A stretch of 35,251 nt of DNA from an uncultured Flavobacteriales bacterium (GTDB taxonomy: Bacteria > Bacteroidota > Bacteroidia > UBA10329): the NCBI GenBank assembly GCA_937900875.1, contig CALCGD010000068.1:1-35251 (forward strand), read 5' to 3'. This document shows, in pieces, positions 1-8,980 of the stretch. Position numbers and translations under genes: made by a program. Position 1 is the first letter of the stretch, and each line of letters begins with the position of its first letter. Below the pieces are notes generated by a model that worked only from the letters and a program-made list of their open reading frames with translations, was not told the DNA's origin and searched no databases.

Positions 1-2
1 TG

Positions 3-677
3 AGGACGCTAGAAGGGGCAAGAGTAGAAGGGACAGATCTTGCTACTGGCTACACAGTTGGTATGGACCTAGATGCGGTGAATGATGCAATAGTTGACAA
101 TGCAGCCATTCGACTACAATCAAATGGAGATGCAGAGTTTCAACGAACGTTGGAAGCTTCGCCATCACGTGTTGTAATGCGCGCATTTGACCCCGTAACT
201 GGTGGTTCGCAGCCCGCTGGAATAACCTTTGTTCCTGACCCTTCCAATCCGCAAATTGTAGTGGACGGATGGTTGACTAAGCCTGGTGGTAGCTTTAGAA
301 TAGACCATCCGCTCGATCCAGACAACAAGTATTTGTATCACTCTTTTGTAGAATCGCCAGATATGATGAATATTTATAATGGTAACATCACTACCGACAC
401 AAACGGAGAGGCTGTCGTTTTTCTGCCCGAATATTTCACTGCGTTGAATAAGGATTTTCGGTATCAACTTACCGTGATTGGGTTGTTTGCACAGGTTATT
501 GTGCTTAAGGAGGTTGCAGAAAATCAATTTGTGATTAAATCAGACCAACCAAATATTAAGGTTAGCTGGCAGGTAACCGGTATTAGAAAAGATGATTACG
601 CAAACTTTTACCGAATGAAAGTGGAGGTCGAAAAAGATGAGGGCATGAAGGGTAAAAGGCTTTTTGTAAAGCCGTAA
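3..677 (+). CDS. Surface/tail-fibre-like protein, C-terminal part (5' end outside window)
   Basis: The frame is open from the window's first full codon (base 3), so the real start lies upstream; an internal Met at base 63 is not a convincing start. The visible 224 residues hold a Gly/Asn-rich stretch and then a compact beta-type module of about 130 residues containing FRIDHPLDPDNKYLYHSFVE, FRYQLTVIG and KVSWQVTGIRKD. From memory, this module ends many large Bacteroidota and planctomycete surface or tail-fibre-like proteins; its molecular role is not known to me. The first part may be the end of a repeat region like that of the protein at 26428-28420. The gene is followed by an intrinsic terminator. 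Being at the edge, its total length and any signal peptide cannot be judged. Confidence 0.75.
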   Translation, partial: RTLEGARVEGTDLATGYTVGMDLDAVNDAIVDNAAIRLQSNGDAEFQRTLEASPSRVVMRAFDPVTGGSQPAGITFVPDPSNPQIVVDGWLTKPGGSFRIDHPLDPDNKYLYHSFVESPDMMNIYNGNITTDTNGEAVVFLPEYFTALNKDFRYQLTVIGLFAQVIVLKEVAENQFVIKSDQPNIKVSWQVTGIRKDDYANFYRMKVEVEKDEGMKGKRLFVKP

Positions 678-692
678 AGTTGGATAAACTTG

Positions 693-727
693 AAAGCCCC
701 GATCAGGAAACTGACCGGGGCTTTTTT
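693..727 (+). terminator. Intrinsic terminator of the first CDS
   Basis: A GC-rich hairpin (AGCCCCGATCAG / CTGACCGGGGCT, one mismatch) is followed by a run of T. It lies 15 bases after the stop codon. Confidence 0.85.
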
Positions 728-827
728 CTGTGAATTGAACTGTTTGTGCAACGCATAATCCGTGTCAACCTAATCTCGTAGCAAGCTCTAGAAACAACTT
801 TCGGAATAAAAGAAAATACCATTGAAA

Positions 828-866
828 TCTGAGAAATATCAGAATGAAAAATTTGATATTTTTCAT
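828..866. repeat. Two adjacent inverted repeats upstream of the lipoprotein gene
   Basis: TCTGA-N6-TCAGA (828-843) is directly followed by ATGAAAAAT-N5-ATTTTTCAT (844-866, perfect 9-bp arms). The second repeat covers the TTTG of the putative -33 element, so it could be an operator or could form a hairpin in DNA. It is AT-rich, so chance is possible. Confidence 0.4.
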
Positions 867-886
867 CTGTGGTAATGCTATATTCG
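852..886 (+). promoter_or_regulatory. Putative promoter of the 916 lipoprotein gene
   Basis: TTTG at 852-855 and TATATTCG at 879-886 (consensus TAnnTTTG with one mismatch) are 23 bases apart. Transcription would start near 892, giving a leader of about 24 bases. The spacing is at the long end for Bacteroidota promoters. Confidence 0.4.
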
Positions 887-915
887 TGCTCTAACAAACC
901 CCCAACTATAAAACC

Positions 916-1461
916 ATGAAAGTGAGATCATTCCTTTTTATTACAACGATTTTAATCGGTTCGTTGACGTCATCATGTAATCTGGACAAGGACGATGACG
1001 ATGATCTCTACACATACCCAGATCTTACGGCCACCGTAACCGTGACGGGAGCTGTAATAGATAGCTTCACGTTTACCAATGCTGAGAACGGTGCAGCTGG
1101 CGCAGCCTACATATTGCATGGCTCGCATTCTGGGGCAGACAACATAATTCTAATAGCTGGAAACAGTGCCAGTTCTACCTATAGCATTACAGCCACATTA
1201 CCCACCATCCAGACAGGAACGGTTAACCTTACAGAAGGAAGTTACCTAAACTCTGCTGGTACACAACCAGTGGTGTTCACCGAATTGCTAAGCGGTTCAC
1301 TTACGATTACAAGCGCTGATTTGCTCTGGGCACAAGGAGCTGGTCAAGTTTACAGTATAGATGGAACTTGGAGCGTAGAACTGGAAGAGGATGCAAGTCC
1401 GGCCCAAGCTGTCACCCTCACGGGTGCGTTTAATAACCTAGTTATTATTTCAGTGCCTTAA
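916..1461 (+). CDS. Small secreted lipoprotein, Thr/Ser/Gly/Ala-rich
   Basis: The 181-residue product starts with a lipoprotein signal peptide with a lipobox ending LTSSC (Cys21 would be lipidated). Directly after the Cys comes NLDKDDDDD, an acidic run that resembles the lipoprotein export signal described in Capnocytophaga and Flavobacterium, so the protein is probably moved to the cell surface. The rest is rich in Thr, Ser, Ala and Gly and predicted to be beta strands. I do not recognise a domain and do not assign a function. It is a single-gene unit between terminators at 693-727 and 1492-1523. ATG at 916 is chosen because it gives a complete signal peptide. Confidence 0.85.
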   Translation: MKVRSFLFITTILIGSLTSSCNLDKDDDDDLYTYPDLTATVTVTGAVIDSFTFTNAENGAAGAAYILHGSHSGADNIILIAGNSASSTYSITATLPTIQTGTVNLTEGSYLNSAGTQPVVFTELLSGSLTITSADLLWAQGAGQVYSIDGTWSVELEEDASPAQAVTLTGAFNNLVIISVP

Positions 1462-1491
1462 CCAATAAGGTCTGCTTGTATATTGAACTCG

Positions 1492-1523
1492 GCCCCGATC
1501 AAAACTGATTGGGGCTTTTTTTT
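1492..1523 (+). terminator. Intrinsic terminator after the lipoprotein gene
   Basis: GCCCCGATC / GATTGGGGC hairpin with a 6-base loop and a run of eight T. The T-run reaches into the stop codon of the convergent permease gene. The opposite strand lacks a good T-run, so it mainly serves the plus strand. Confidence 0.85.
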
Positions 1524-2775
1524 ATTCGAACCTCAAACTCTCAATCGGGTCCAAATTGGAAGCCTTGATTGCAGGATAAATTCCGGAAATAACGCCCACC
1601 ACAAAGCAGATTATTACGCCAACAGTAATCCAAAGCCACGGAATAATAAAACCACCACCAATCATGGCCGAAACGCCATTTCCGATCAGTATTCCAAACA
1701 CAATTCCAAACAATCCGCCTAAAATAGAGATGGTGATTGCTTCAACTAAAAACTGAAGGCGAATGAAGGCTTTGGTAGCTCCAAGGGCTTTTCTTACCCC
1801 AACTTCTCTCGTACGCTCTGTGACCGAAACAAGCATAATGTTCATCAGACCAATAGCCGCGCCCATCAGCGTAATTATTCCAATCATAAATCCGGCAATC
1901 TGAACTTCGTATAAATTATCCACCAACATTTTAGAAAGATTGTCACTTCTCACAATCTCAAAGTTGTTTTCTTCTCCCGCTCGCACACCTCTAACAACCC
2001 TGAAGGTGCCAGTAGCTTCACTGATAGCGCTTTCTAGAGAGACTACATTATCAGCTAAAACGCTTATAGCAAAAGATGTGGACCGTCTTAAAAAGTGCTG
2101 TCTCGCATTGGTTAATGGAATCATGCATGTTTTGTCGCCCCCGAAACTCATGCTCGAACCTTTTTCGGCTAATACACCAATCACCTTGTATTTATGAGCG
2201 CCAACCGCAATTTCTTTCCCTACCGCCTCAATTGTTCCTGGGAACAAAATTTTCTCAATTTCAGAGCCGATAAGAATTACTGGAGTCCCGAAGCGTTCCT
2301 CCATTTCAGTGAAATTCCTACCGATTGTGATCTCGTATCCACTGGCGCCAAAATAGTTTCGGTCACAGCCGACAACATTAACGTTCGGCTGCGTTTTTTC
2401 TGAAGCATGCTTTAAAGTAGCCGCAAAAGAAGCAACTGCAGAAACGCTAACATTTGCAGGAAAAACAAAAGATTCCTTAAAAGATACTGCTTCGCGATAA
2501 GTAACTCTTGAGTATCGTTTAGGTTTCTTTCCGCCCTTGCCAATTCTAATATTGGTGCCCCTGTTTCGAATGGTGAAAGTGTTGGCCCCCATGCTGGTAA
2601 AGTTGCTTGTAATTGAACCCTTAATTCCATCAATAGAGGTGAGGATTCCGACCAATGCCGTTATTCCAATAGCAATTATCAGCATAGAAAGAATGGCACG
2701 TAGCCACTGACTCCGTATTGCGCCAAGCGCAACTTTAATGTTTTCTAGAAGGAGTTGATAATGCTTTTTATTCAT
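1522..2775 (-). CDS. MacB/FtsX-type ABC transporter permease
   Basis: The 417-residue protein has the MacB-family layout: a first membrane helix at about residues 25-45 (MLIIAIGITALVGIL), a large extracytoplasmic MacB_PCD-type domain, and a C-terminal FtsX domain with three helices (about 290-405). It carries the typical cytoplasmic motif TERTREVGVRKALGA between helices 2 and 3. Such permeases pair with a LolD/MacB-type ATPase to drive mechanotransmission, peptide or drug export, or lipoprotein release. No ATPase gene is next to it here, so the substrate cannot be inferred. The gene is divergent from acnB and convergent with the lipoprotein gene, so it is probably a single transcription unit. 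Confidence 0.9.
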   Translation of the reverse strand: MNKKHYQLLLENIKVALGAIRSQWLRAILSMLIIAIGITALVGILTSIDGIKGSITSNFTSMGANTFTIRNRGTNIRIGKGGKKPKRYSRVTYREAVSFKESFVFPANVSVSAVASFAATLKHASEKTQPNVNVVGCDRNYFGASGYEITIGRNFTEMEERFGTPVILIGSEIEKILFPGTIEAVGKEIAVGAHKYKVIGVLAEKGSSMSFGGDKTCMIPLTNARQHFLRRSTSFAISVLADNVVSLESAISEATGTFRVVRGVRAGEENNFEIVRSDNLSKMLVDNLYEVQIAGFMIGIITLMGAAIGLMNIMLVSVTERTREVGVRKALGATKAFIRLQFLVEAITISILGGLFGIVFGILIGNGVSAMIGGGFIIPWLWITVGVIICFVVGVISGIYPAIKASNLDPIESLRFE

Positions 2776-2791
2776 CTCTCTTAAGGCTTGC

Positions 2792-2799
2792 GAAAGGTA
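2792..2799 (-). promoter_or_regulatory. Possible -7 element of the permease gene
   Basis: Read on the minus strand this is TACCTTTC, one mismatch from TAnnTTTG, about 16 bases before the start codon. No clear -33 TTTG is seen at the right distance, so support is weak. Confidence 0.3.
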
Positions 2800-2822
2800 G
2801 CTATTTGTACTTGGTTCTAGCC

Positions 2823-2853
2823 TTGATTATGGCGTTTCGAATGACTAAATTTG
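2823..2853 (+). promoter_or_regulatory. Bacteroidota-type promoter of acnB
   Basis: TTG at 2823-2825, a 20-base spacer, then a perfect TAAATTTG at 2846-2853. Transcription should begin near 2860, giving a leader of about 85 bases. This is one of the best promoter matches in the window. Confidence 0.65.
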
Positions 2854-2944
2854 CCCTCTGAAAATGAACGGTTTCTGAATTGAATTGTTCACTTGTAAAA
2901 AGCGAGTTCGCTAATCATCTAACAACACCGAAAACACTTGTGTA

Positions 2945-5725
2945 ATGAACATATATGAAGATTATCTAAAGGAGATTGAAGAACGAAAAGCCCAAGGTCT
3001 TCATCCTAAGCCAATTGATGGCGATGAGTTGCTAAGCGCGATTATTGGCCAAATCAAGGATTTGAACAACCAGTATCGAAAAGACTCCCTTAATTTCTTC
3101 ATTTATAATGTGCTTCCTGGTACCACAAGTGCAGCTGGCGTTAAGGCTAAATTTCTGAAGGAGATAATTCTTGGCGAATCTGTTCTTGAAGAAATTACAC
3201 CTGAATTTGCCTTTGAGTTATTGTCTCATATGAAGGGTGGAGCTTCGGTTAAAGTCCTTCTCGATTTTGCTTTAGGAGATGATGCCGCTAAAGCAAAAGA
3301 AGCTGCTAAGGTTCTCAAAACCCAAGTGTTTTTGTATGACGCAGATACGTCTCGATTGGAAAAAGCTTTCAAAAGCGGTAACTCAATTGCTAAAGAACTT
3401 CTTGAAAGCTATGCTAAGGCTGAGTTCTTTACGCAACTTCCAGATGCAGAAGAAGTGATTGAAGTGGTCACATTTATCGCAGGTATTGGCGATATTTCTA
3501 CCGATTTACTTTCTCCAGGTGGTGACGCTCACTCACGTTCAGACCGCGAATTACATGGCCAGTGTTTGTTTGAGCACAACAAAGAAATGCAAAAGGAACT
3601 TTTGACATTGAAAGCACAACACCCAGATAAGCGGGTAATGTTGATTGCAGATAAAGGAACGATGGGAGTTGGTTCTTCGAGAATGTCTGGTGTAAATAAT
3701 GTGGCTTTATGGACTGGAGTTAAATCAAGTCCTTATATCCCATTCATCAATATTGCTCCTGTAATTGCAGGTACAAATGGAATTTCCCCAATTTTCTTAA
3801 CCACAGTTGGTGTAACAGGTGGTATAGGAATTGACCTTAAAAACTGGGTAAAGCAAAAAGATGCAGAGGGAAATACAATTGTTGATGAAAACGGAGACGC
3901 CATTTTAAAGGAAGAATATTCTGTAAAAACAGGAACAGTTCTGACCATCAACACCAAGGAAAAGAAACTTTACAACGGTGATAAGGAATTGAAAGATATT
4001 TCTGCTGCCTTAACTCCACAGAAAGTAGAGTTTATTAAAGCTGGCGGATCTTATGCTGTTGTTTTTGGTAAGAAGCTACAAACCCTTGCTGCTAAAACAT
4101 TAGGAATTGCAGTTCCTCAAGTGTACGCACCTTCGAAAGAAATTTCTGTTGAAGGACAAGGGTTAACAGCTGTTGAGAAAATATTCAACAAGAATGCTGT
4201 TGGAAATACGCCTGGTAAAACCTTGCTTGCTGGTTCTGATGCGCGTGTTGAAGTAAACATCGTGGGTTCTCAGGATACCACGGGATTAATGACTTCGCAG
4301 GAGTTGGAGAATATGGCTGCCACAGTTATTTCTCCAATTGTTGATGGAGCTTATCAATCTGGCTGTCACACTGCTTCTGTTTGGGATGATAAGTCTAAGG
4401 CTAACATTCCAAGATTGATGAAGTTTATGAATGACTTTGGATTGATAACAGCGCGTGATCCTAAAGGTCAGTATCATGCAATGACCGATGTGATCCACAA
4501 AGTATTGAATGATATTACTGTTGGAGATTGGGACATCATTATTGGTGGCGATTCGCACACACGTATGTCAAAAGGTGTTGCTTTTGGAGCAGATTCAGGA
4601 ACGGTTGCTTTAGCATTAGCTACGGGTGAGGCTACAATGCCAATTCCACAGTCCGTAAAAGTGACCTTTAAAGGAAGCATGAGAAGCTTCATGGATTTCC
4701 GTGATGTGGTTCATGCAACACAACTGCAAATGTTGAAGCAGTTTAGTGGAGAAAACGTTTTTCAAGGAAGAGTGATTGAGGTTCATATTGGGACGCTTAC
4801 AGCCGACCAAGCTTTTACGTTTACTGACTGGACCGCAGAGATGAAAGCGAAAGCTTCTATCTGTATCTCTGAGGATGACACGTTGATTGAATCGTTAGAG
4901 ATTGCCAAAGGCCGTATCCAAATCATGATTGATAAGGGAATGGACAATGAGAAGCAAGTTCTAAAAGGATTGATTACCAAGGCTGAAAAGAGAATTTCTG
5001 AAATCAAATCGGGAGAAAAACCAGCTTTGAGACCAGATGCTAACGCGCTTTATCATGCTGAGGTAGTTGTCGATTTGGACGAGATTGCAGAGCCAATGAT
5101 TGCTGATCCAGATGTAAACAATGAAGATGTTTCTAAGCGTTATACGCACGATGTAATCAGACCATTATCTTTCTATGGAGGTACTCGTAAAGTTGATTTA
5201 GGATTCGTTGGGTCTTGCATGGTTCACAAAGGAGACATGAAAATTTTGGCTCAAATGTTAAAGAACATTGAGGCGAAATATGGTAAAGTCGAATTCAAAG
5301 CTCCACTTGTAGTAGCACCTCCAACCTATAATATCGTTGATGAATTGAAAGCTGAAGGCGATTGGGAAGTATTGGAGAAATACTCAGGGTTTGTGTTTGA
5401 TGATGCGGCTCCAAAAGCAGCAGCTCGTACCAAGTACGAAAACATGCTTTATTTAGAACGTCCAGGATGCAACCTTTGCATGGGGAACCAGGAAAAAGCG
5501 GAGCCAGGAGATACGGTAATGGCAACATCAACCCGTTTATTCCAAGGGCGAGTTGTGAAAGATTCTGGCGAGAAAAAAGGAGAATCTTTATTGTCGTCAA
5601 CTCCAGTAGTTGTGTTGTCTACGTTTTTAGGTAGAACTCCTACAATGGCGGAGTACGAAGAGGCTGTTGATGGAATCGTTCTTACCAAGTTCAAGCCTTC
5701 AAAGAAGGACTTGGTGCTGGCGTAA
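2945..5725 (+). CDS. acnB: Aconitate hydratase B / 2-methylisocitrate dehydratase
   Basis: Catalyses citrate-isocitrate isomerisation in the TCA cycle; AcnB enzymes can also hydrate 2-methylaconitate in the methylcitrate cycle. The 926-residue protein has the AcnB order: an N-terminal HEAT-like helical domain (about 1-155), the swivel domain, then the catalytic [4Fe-4S] domains. Cluster ligands are visible as Cys758 (GSCMVHKGD) and Cys842/Cys845 (PGCNLCMGN). The active-site DSHTR motif is present in IIGGDSHTRMSKG. The protein is about 60 residues longer than the 865-residue E. coli AcnB. It has its own promoter and terminator and is directly followed by a second, unrelated-subfamily aconitase gene. 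In E. coli, apo-AcnB can bind mRNA; whether this protein does so is unknown. Confidence 0.97.
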   Translation: MNIYEDYLKEIEERKAQGLHPKPIDGDELLSAIIGQIKDLNNQYRKDSLNFFIYNVLPGTTSAAGVKAKFLKEIILGESVLEEITPEFAFELLSHMKGGASVKVLLDFALGDDAAKAKEAAKVLKTQVFLYDADTSRLEKAFKSGNSIAKELLESYAKAEFFTQLPDAEEVIEVVTFIAGIGDISTDLLSPGGDAHSRSDRELHGQCLFEHNKEMQKELLTLKAQHPDKRVMLIADKGTMGVGSSRMSGVNNVALWTGVKSSPYIPFINIAPVIAGTNGISPIFLTTVGVTGGIGIDLKNWVKQKDAEGNTIVDENGDAILKEEYSVKTGTVLTINTKEKKLYNGDKELKDISAALTPQKVEFIKAGGSYAVVFGKKLQTLAAKTLGIAVPQVYAPSKEISVEGQGLTAVEKIFNKNAVGNTPGKTLLAGSDARVEVNIVGSQDTTGLMTSQELENMAATVISPIVDGAYQSGCHTASVWDDKSKANIPRLMKFMNDFGLITARDPKGQYHAMTDVIHKVLNDITVGDWDIIIGGDSHTRMSKGVAFGADSGTVALALATGEATMPIPQSVKVTFKGSMRSFMDFRDVVHATQLQMLKQFSGENVFQGRVIEVHIGTLTADQAFTFTDWTAEMKAKASICISEDDTLIESLEIAKGRIQIMIDKGMDNEKQVLKGLITKAEKRISEIKSGEKPALRPDANALYHAEVVVDLDEIAEPMIADPDVNNEDVSKRYTHDVIRPLSFYGGTRKVDLGFVGSCMVHKGDMKILAQMLKNIEAKYGKVEFKAPLVVAPPTYNIVDELKAEGDWEVLEKYSGFVFDDAAPKAAARTKYENMLYLERPGCNLCMGNQEKAEPGDTVMATSTRLFQGRVVKDSGEKKGESLLSSTPVVVLSTFLGRTPTMAEYEEAVDGIVLTKFKPSKKDLVLA

Positions 5726-5746
5726 ACTGACTAAGTAATTAATGAG

Positions 5747-5776
5747 AAAACCCGAGCTAATTACTCGGGTTTTTTT
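5747..5776 (+). terminator. Intrinsic terminator after acnB
   Basis: AACCCGAG / CTCGGGTT hairpin with a 7-base loop, followed by a run of T. It separates acnB from the next aconitase gene, which therefore needs its own promoter between 5777 and 5857. Confidence 0.85.
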
Positions 5777-5831
5777 GTGCCTTTTCCTCAGGTAAAACAT
5801 CTTTAATCAAACAAGATCTTCTGGCGCTTGT

Positions 5832-5839
5832 TACATTAG
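5832..5839 (+). promoter_or_regulatory. Possible -7 element of acnA
   Basis: TACATTAG resembles TAnnTTTG and lies 18 bases before the start codon, but it has a mismatch and lacks a clear -33 partner. Confidence 0.25.
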
Positions 5840-5857
5840 CATAAAACAATTTCAGAT

Positions 5858-8137
5858 ATGGCAGCATTCGATTTAGACATGATAAAAGAGGTGTACGCTC
5901 GGTACCCAAAGCGTATGGCCGCAGCTAGAAAGGCAGTTGGTAAACCACTGACTTTGGCTGAGAAAATTCTTTACACCCACCTTTGGGATGGAGAAGCAAC
6001 GGTAGCTCACGAAAGAGGTAATTCTTATGTGGATTTCGATCCAGACAGAGTTGCTATGCAAGATGCAACGGCTCAAATGGCTTTGTTGCAGTTTATGCAA
6101 GCAGGAAAGAAGAACGTTGCCGTCCCGTCTACCGTGCATTGCGATCACTTGATTCAGGCAAAAGTCGGTGCAACTGCCGATCTTCAGGAAGCAATGAACA
6201 AGAGCCACGAGGTTTTCAATTTCCTTGAAAGCGTTTCAAACAAATACGGCATTGGTTTCTGGAAGCCAGGAGCAGGTATTATTCATCAAGTTGTTTTGGA
6301 GAATTACGCATTCCCAGGTGGAATGATGATTGGAACAGACAGCCACACGGTAAATGCTGGTGGCTTGGGTATGGTTGCCATCGGAGTTGGTGGCGCTGAT
6401 GCGGTTGATGTAATGGCAGGAATGCCATGGGAGCTGAAATTCCCAAAACTGATTGGTGTTAAATTGACTGGAAAGCTGAACGGTTGGACTTCTCCAAAAG
6501 ATGTTATTCTGAAGGTTGCTGGAATCCTTACCGTAAAAGGTGGAACAGATGCAATTGTGGAATACTTCGGAGACGGAGCAAAGAGCATGTCTTGTACAGG
6601 AAAAGGCACCATTTGTAATATGGGTGCTGAGATTGGCGCTACTACTTCCACTTTCGGTTATGACGAAAGCATGGAGCGTTATTTACGCGCTACTGGTCGT
6701 GCCGATGTTGCCGATTTGGCAAACGGAGTGAAAGAACATTTGACTGGAGATGCTGAGGTTTACGCTAATCCAGAGCAGTATTTTGATCAAGTAATTGAGA
6801 TTGATCTTTCAACGCTTACTCCACACATCAACGGACCGTTTACGCCAGATTTGGCTACACCAGTTGCCGATATGAAGACCGCTTCTGCTAAAGCAGGATG
6901 GCCAACAAAAATTGAATGGGGATTGATTGGTTCTTGTACCAACTCCTCTTATGAAGATATTTCTAGAGCTTGTTCTATTGCCGAGGATGCCTTGGCAAAA
7001 GGTTTGAAGCCAAAGTCTGAGTTTGGTATTAACCCAGGTTCTGAGCAAGTTCGATTCACGATAGAAAGAGATGGCTTCATTAACACATTTGAGAAGCTTG
7101 GCGCAACCATTTTCACGAACGCTTGCGGACCATGTATCGGACAATGGGGACGTTACAACGACCCGAAAAACGGACCGAAGAACACCATCGTTCATTCGTT
7201 CAACAGAAACTTTAGCAAACGTGCTGATGGAAACCCCAACACACACGCGTTTGTTACATCGCCAGAAATGGTTGCCGCGTTGGCAATCTCAGGAGACTTG
7301 AACTTCAACCCAATTACCGATACGCTTACCAACGATAAAGGCGAGCAAGTGAAATTGGCTGAACCAACAGGACATGAGCTTCCACCAAAAGGATTTGATG
7401 TAGAGGACAATGGGTATCTAGAGCCAGCAGAAGATGGAGGTAACGTAGAAGTTAAAGTAAACCCTGAAAGTGAGAGAATTCAGCTTTTGGCTGGTTTCGC
7501 GCCTTGGGATGGAAAGAACATTACAGGAGCTAAACTTCTTATTAAGGCGGAAGGAAAATGTACAACTGATCACATCTCAATGGCTGGGCCATGGTTGCGT
7601 TACAGAGGTCATCTAGACAACATTGCAAACAACACGTTGATCGGTGCGGTTAACGCATTTGGTGGAGGAATTAACGCTGTGAAAAACCAGTTAGACGGTT
7701 CAGTGGGAGAAGTTCCTACTGTGGCGAGAGCTTACAAAGCGGCTGGAGTTTCGTCAATCGTTGTTGGAGACAGCAACTACGGAGAAGGTTCTTCTAGGGA
7801 ACATGCAGCCATGCAGCCTCGTCATTTAGGAGTTATCGCGGTATTGGTAAAATCATTTGCTCGTATTCACGAAACAAACTTGAAGAAGCAAGGAATGTTG
7901 GGTCTTACGTTCGCTAACGAAGCGGATTACGACAAAATTCAAGAAGATGACACCATCAACTTCACAAACCTTACTTCATTCTCTGTTGGCAAGCCGCTAA
8001 CCTTAGAGTTTGTACACGCTGATGGGTCGAAGGATACCATTCTTGCAAACCACACATACAACCAAGCACAGATTGAATGGTTTAAAGCAGGTTCTGCTCT
8101 GAATATGATTAAAGCAGAAGCCGCAGCTAAGGCTTAA
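5858..8137 (+). CDS. acnA: Aconitate hydratase, mitochondrial type
   Basis: A second citrate/isocitrate isomerase of 759 residues. Length and sequence match the mitochondrial-type aconitase group rather than the 890-residue bacterial AcnA/IRP group; the symbol acnA is used loosely. The [4Fe-4S] ligands are Cys360 ([10 protein letters not shown]), Cys423 and Cys426 ([10 protein letters not shown]), almost the same numbering as in mammalian mitochondrial aconitase. [12 protein letters not shown] and the C-terminal swivel-domain motif [15 protein letters not shown] are intact. It sits 132 bases after acnB with a terminator in between, so the two enzymes may be expressed under different conditions, as for E. 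coli AcnA and AcnB. That functional split is inference. Confidence 0.96.
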   Translation: MAAFDLDMIKEVYARYPKRMAAARKAVGKPLTLAEKILYTHLWDGEATVAHERGNSYVDFDPDRVAMQDATAQMALLQFMQAGKKNVAVPSTVHCDHLIQAKVGATADLQEAMNKSHEVFNFLESVSNKYGIGFWKPGAGIIHQVVLENYAFPGGMMIGTDSHTVNAGGLGMVAIGVGGADAVDVMAGMPWELKFPKLIGVKLTGKLNGWTSPKDVILKVAGILTVKGGTDAIVEYFGDGAKSMSCTGKGTICNMGAEIGATTSTFGYDESMERYLRATGRADVADLANGVKEHLTGDAEVYANPEQYFDQVIEIDLSTLTPHINGPFTPDLATPVADMKTASAKAGWPTKIEWGLIGSCTNSSYEDISRACSIAEDALAKGLKPKSEFGINPGSEQVRFTIERDGFINTFEKLGATIFTNACGPCIGQWGRYNDPKNGPKNTIVHSFNRNFSKRADGNPNTHAFVTSPEMVAALAISGDLNFNPITDTLTNDKGEQVKLAEPTGHELPPKGFDVEDNGYLEPAEDGGNVEVKVNPESERIQLLAGFAPWDGKNITGAKLLIKAEGKCTTDHISMAGPWLRYRGHLDNIANNTLIGAVNAFGGGINAVKNQLDGSVGEVPTVARAYKAAGVSSIVVGDSNYGEGSSREHAAMQPRHLGVIAVLVKSFARIHETNLKKQGMLGLTFANEADYDKIQEDDTINFTNLTSFSVGKPLTLEFVHADGSKDTILANHTYNQAQIEWFKAGSALNMIKAEAAAKA

Positions 8138-8160
8138 ATCGTAATTTCATTTTTTAAGGA

Positions 8161-8186
8161 AACGGGCGACCTTAGTCGCCCGTTCT
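8161..8186 (+). terminator. Intrinsic terminator after acnA
   Basis: A perfect 10-bp stem (AACGGGCGAC / GTCGCCCGTT) with a 4-base loop. The T-rich tail is short, so termination may be partial. The hairpin ends only 13 bases before the mtgA start. Confidence 0.7.
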
Positions 8187-8197
8187 TGTATTCGCAA

Positions 8198-8974
8198 ATG
8201 GCTAAAAAAATCATTCCTAAAAGGTCAAAACCCTCTGCCAAAAAGCCATGGTACAAACGTTTGCTTTGGCTTGTTGGAAAGGTCATTTTAGGATTTTTCT
8301 TGTTTAGTGTCGGGATGGTTGTGCTTTACCGATTCGTGCCTGTACCGGTAACTATTTTGCAATTGTCGAGATGCGTGCAGCAGTTTCAGGAAGATAAGCC
8401 GATGGTGCTTTATAAGGATTGGGAGCCGTTGGAAAACATCAGCAATAAATTGCAGTTGGCTGTTGTCTGCGCTGAGGATCAGAAGTTTCTCAATCACAAT
8501 GGTTTTGATATTGAAGCCATAGAAAAGGCCATTGAACATAACAAGAAAGGAAAGCGAAAGCGAGGTGCCAGCACCATCAGTCAGCAAACGGCCAAGAATG
8601 TGTTTCTGTGGGAAGGAAGAACTTGGGTTAGAAAAGGATTGGAAGTGTATTTCACTGCGCTAATCGAACTAATTTGGACCAAGGAACGCATAATGGAAGT
8701 GTACCTGAATGTGATCGAAATGGGCGATGGTATTTATGGCGCTCAGGCTGCTTCAAAGCATTATTTTAAGAAAGATGCTGCCAACCTCTCAAGTGCCGAA
8801 GCTGCACTTTTGGCCTCAGTACTTCCAAGCCCAAGAAAATATTCGGTGATAAGACCGAGTTCATTTGTTCGTGGTCGCCAATCTTGGACAATGGGACAAA
8901 TGAGCCATTGGGGAGGGAAATTGGAATTCGACAATCCGCCCGTTCATAAGGAAAAGAAGAAAAAGAAGAAATAA
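8198..8974 (+). CDS. mtgA: Monofunctional peptidoglycan transglycosylase
   Basis: A GT51-family glycosyltransferase that polymerises lipid II into glycan strands at the inner membrane. The 258-residue protein has a basic N-terminus, one membrane anchor (about 25-47), and GT51 motifs: AEDQKFLNHNGFD with the catalytic Glu, RGASTISQQTAKNVFLW, and the EVYLNVIEMGDGIYGAQAA segment. There is no penicillin-binding domain, hence MtgA rather than a class A PBP. The ATG at 8198 is preferred over an in-frame TTG at 8186, which lies within the terminator hairpin's tail. The C-terminus is a run of Lys. The next gene starts 6 bases later, so both are likely co-transcribed. Confidence 0.93.
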   Translation: MAKKIIPKRSKPSAKKPWYKRLLWLVGKVILGFFLFSVGMVVLYRFVPVPVTILQLSRCVQQFQEDKPMVLYKDWEPLENISNKLQLAVVCAEDQKFLNHNGFDIEAIEKAIEHNKKGKRKRGASTISQQTAKNVFLWEGRTWVRKGLEVYFTALIELIWTKERIMEVYLNVIEMGDGIYGAQAASKHYFKKDAANLSSAEAALLASVLPSPRKYSVIRPSSFVRGRQSWTMGQMSHWGGKLEFDNPPVHKEKKKKKK

Positions 8975-8980
8975 TAATCC

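Noticed and set aside
165-527. 120-codon minus-strand frame opposite the first CDS
   Set aside because: The plus-strand protein has a recognisable conserved module, whereas this product has unusual composition and no recognisable features.
1483-1722. 79-codon plus-strand frame at the end of the permease gene
   Set aside because: It runs antisense to the conserved FtsX domain and begins at the terminator; its Asn/Lys/His-rich product looks random.
2864-2878. Four-codon upstream frame in the acnB leader
   Set aside because: ATG to TGA in 15 bases is expected by chance in an 85-base AT-rich leader; no regulatory meaning is visible.
2945-5725. Extra length of AcnB as a fusion or insertion
   Set aside because: The added residues are spread over the protein and resemble what I expect for Bacteroidota AcnB; no extra domain is visible.
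6809-7246. 145-codon minus-strand frame inside acnA
   Set aside because: It lies antisense to a fully conserved enzyme; its product has no recognisable domain and no promoter. It is a shadow of the aconitase gene, as are the other long frames inside acnB and acnA.
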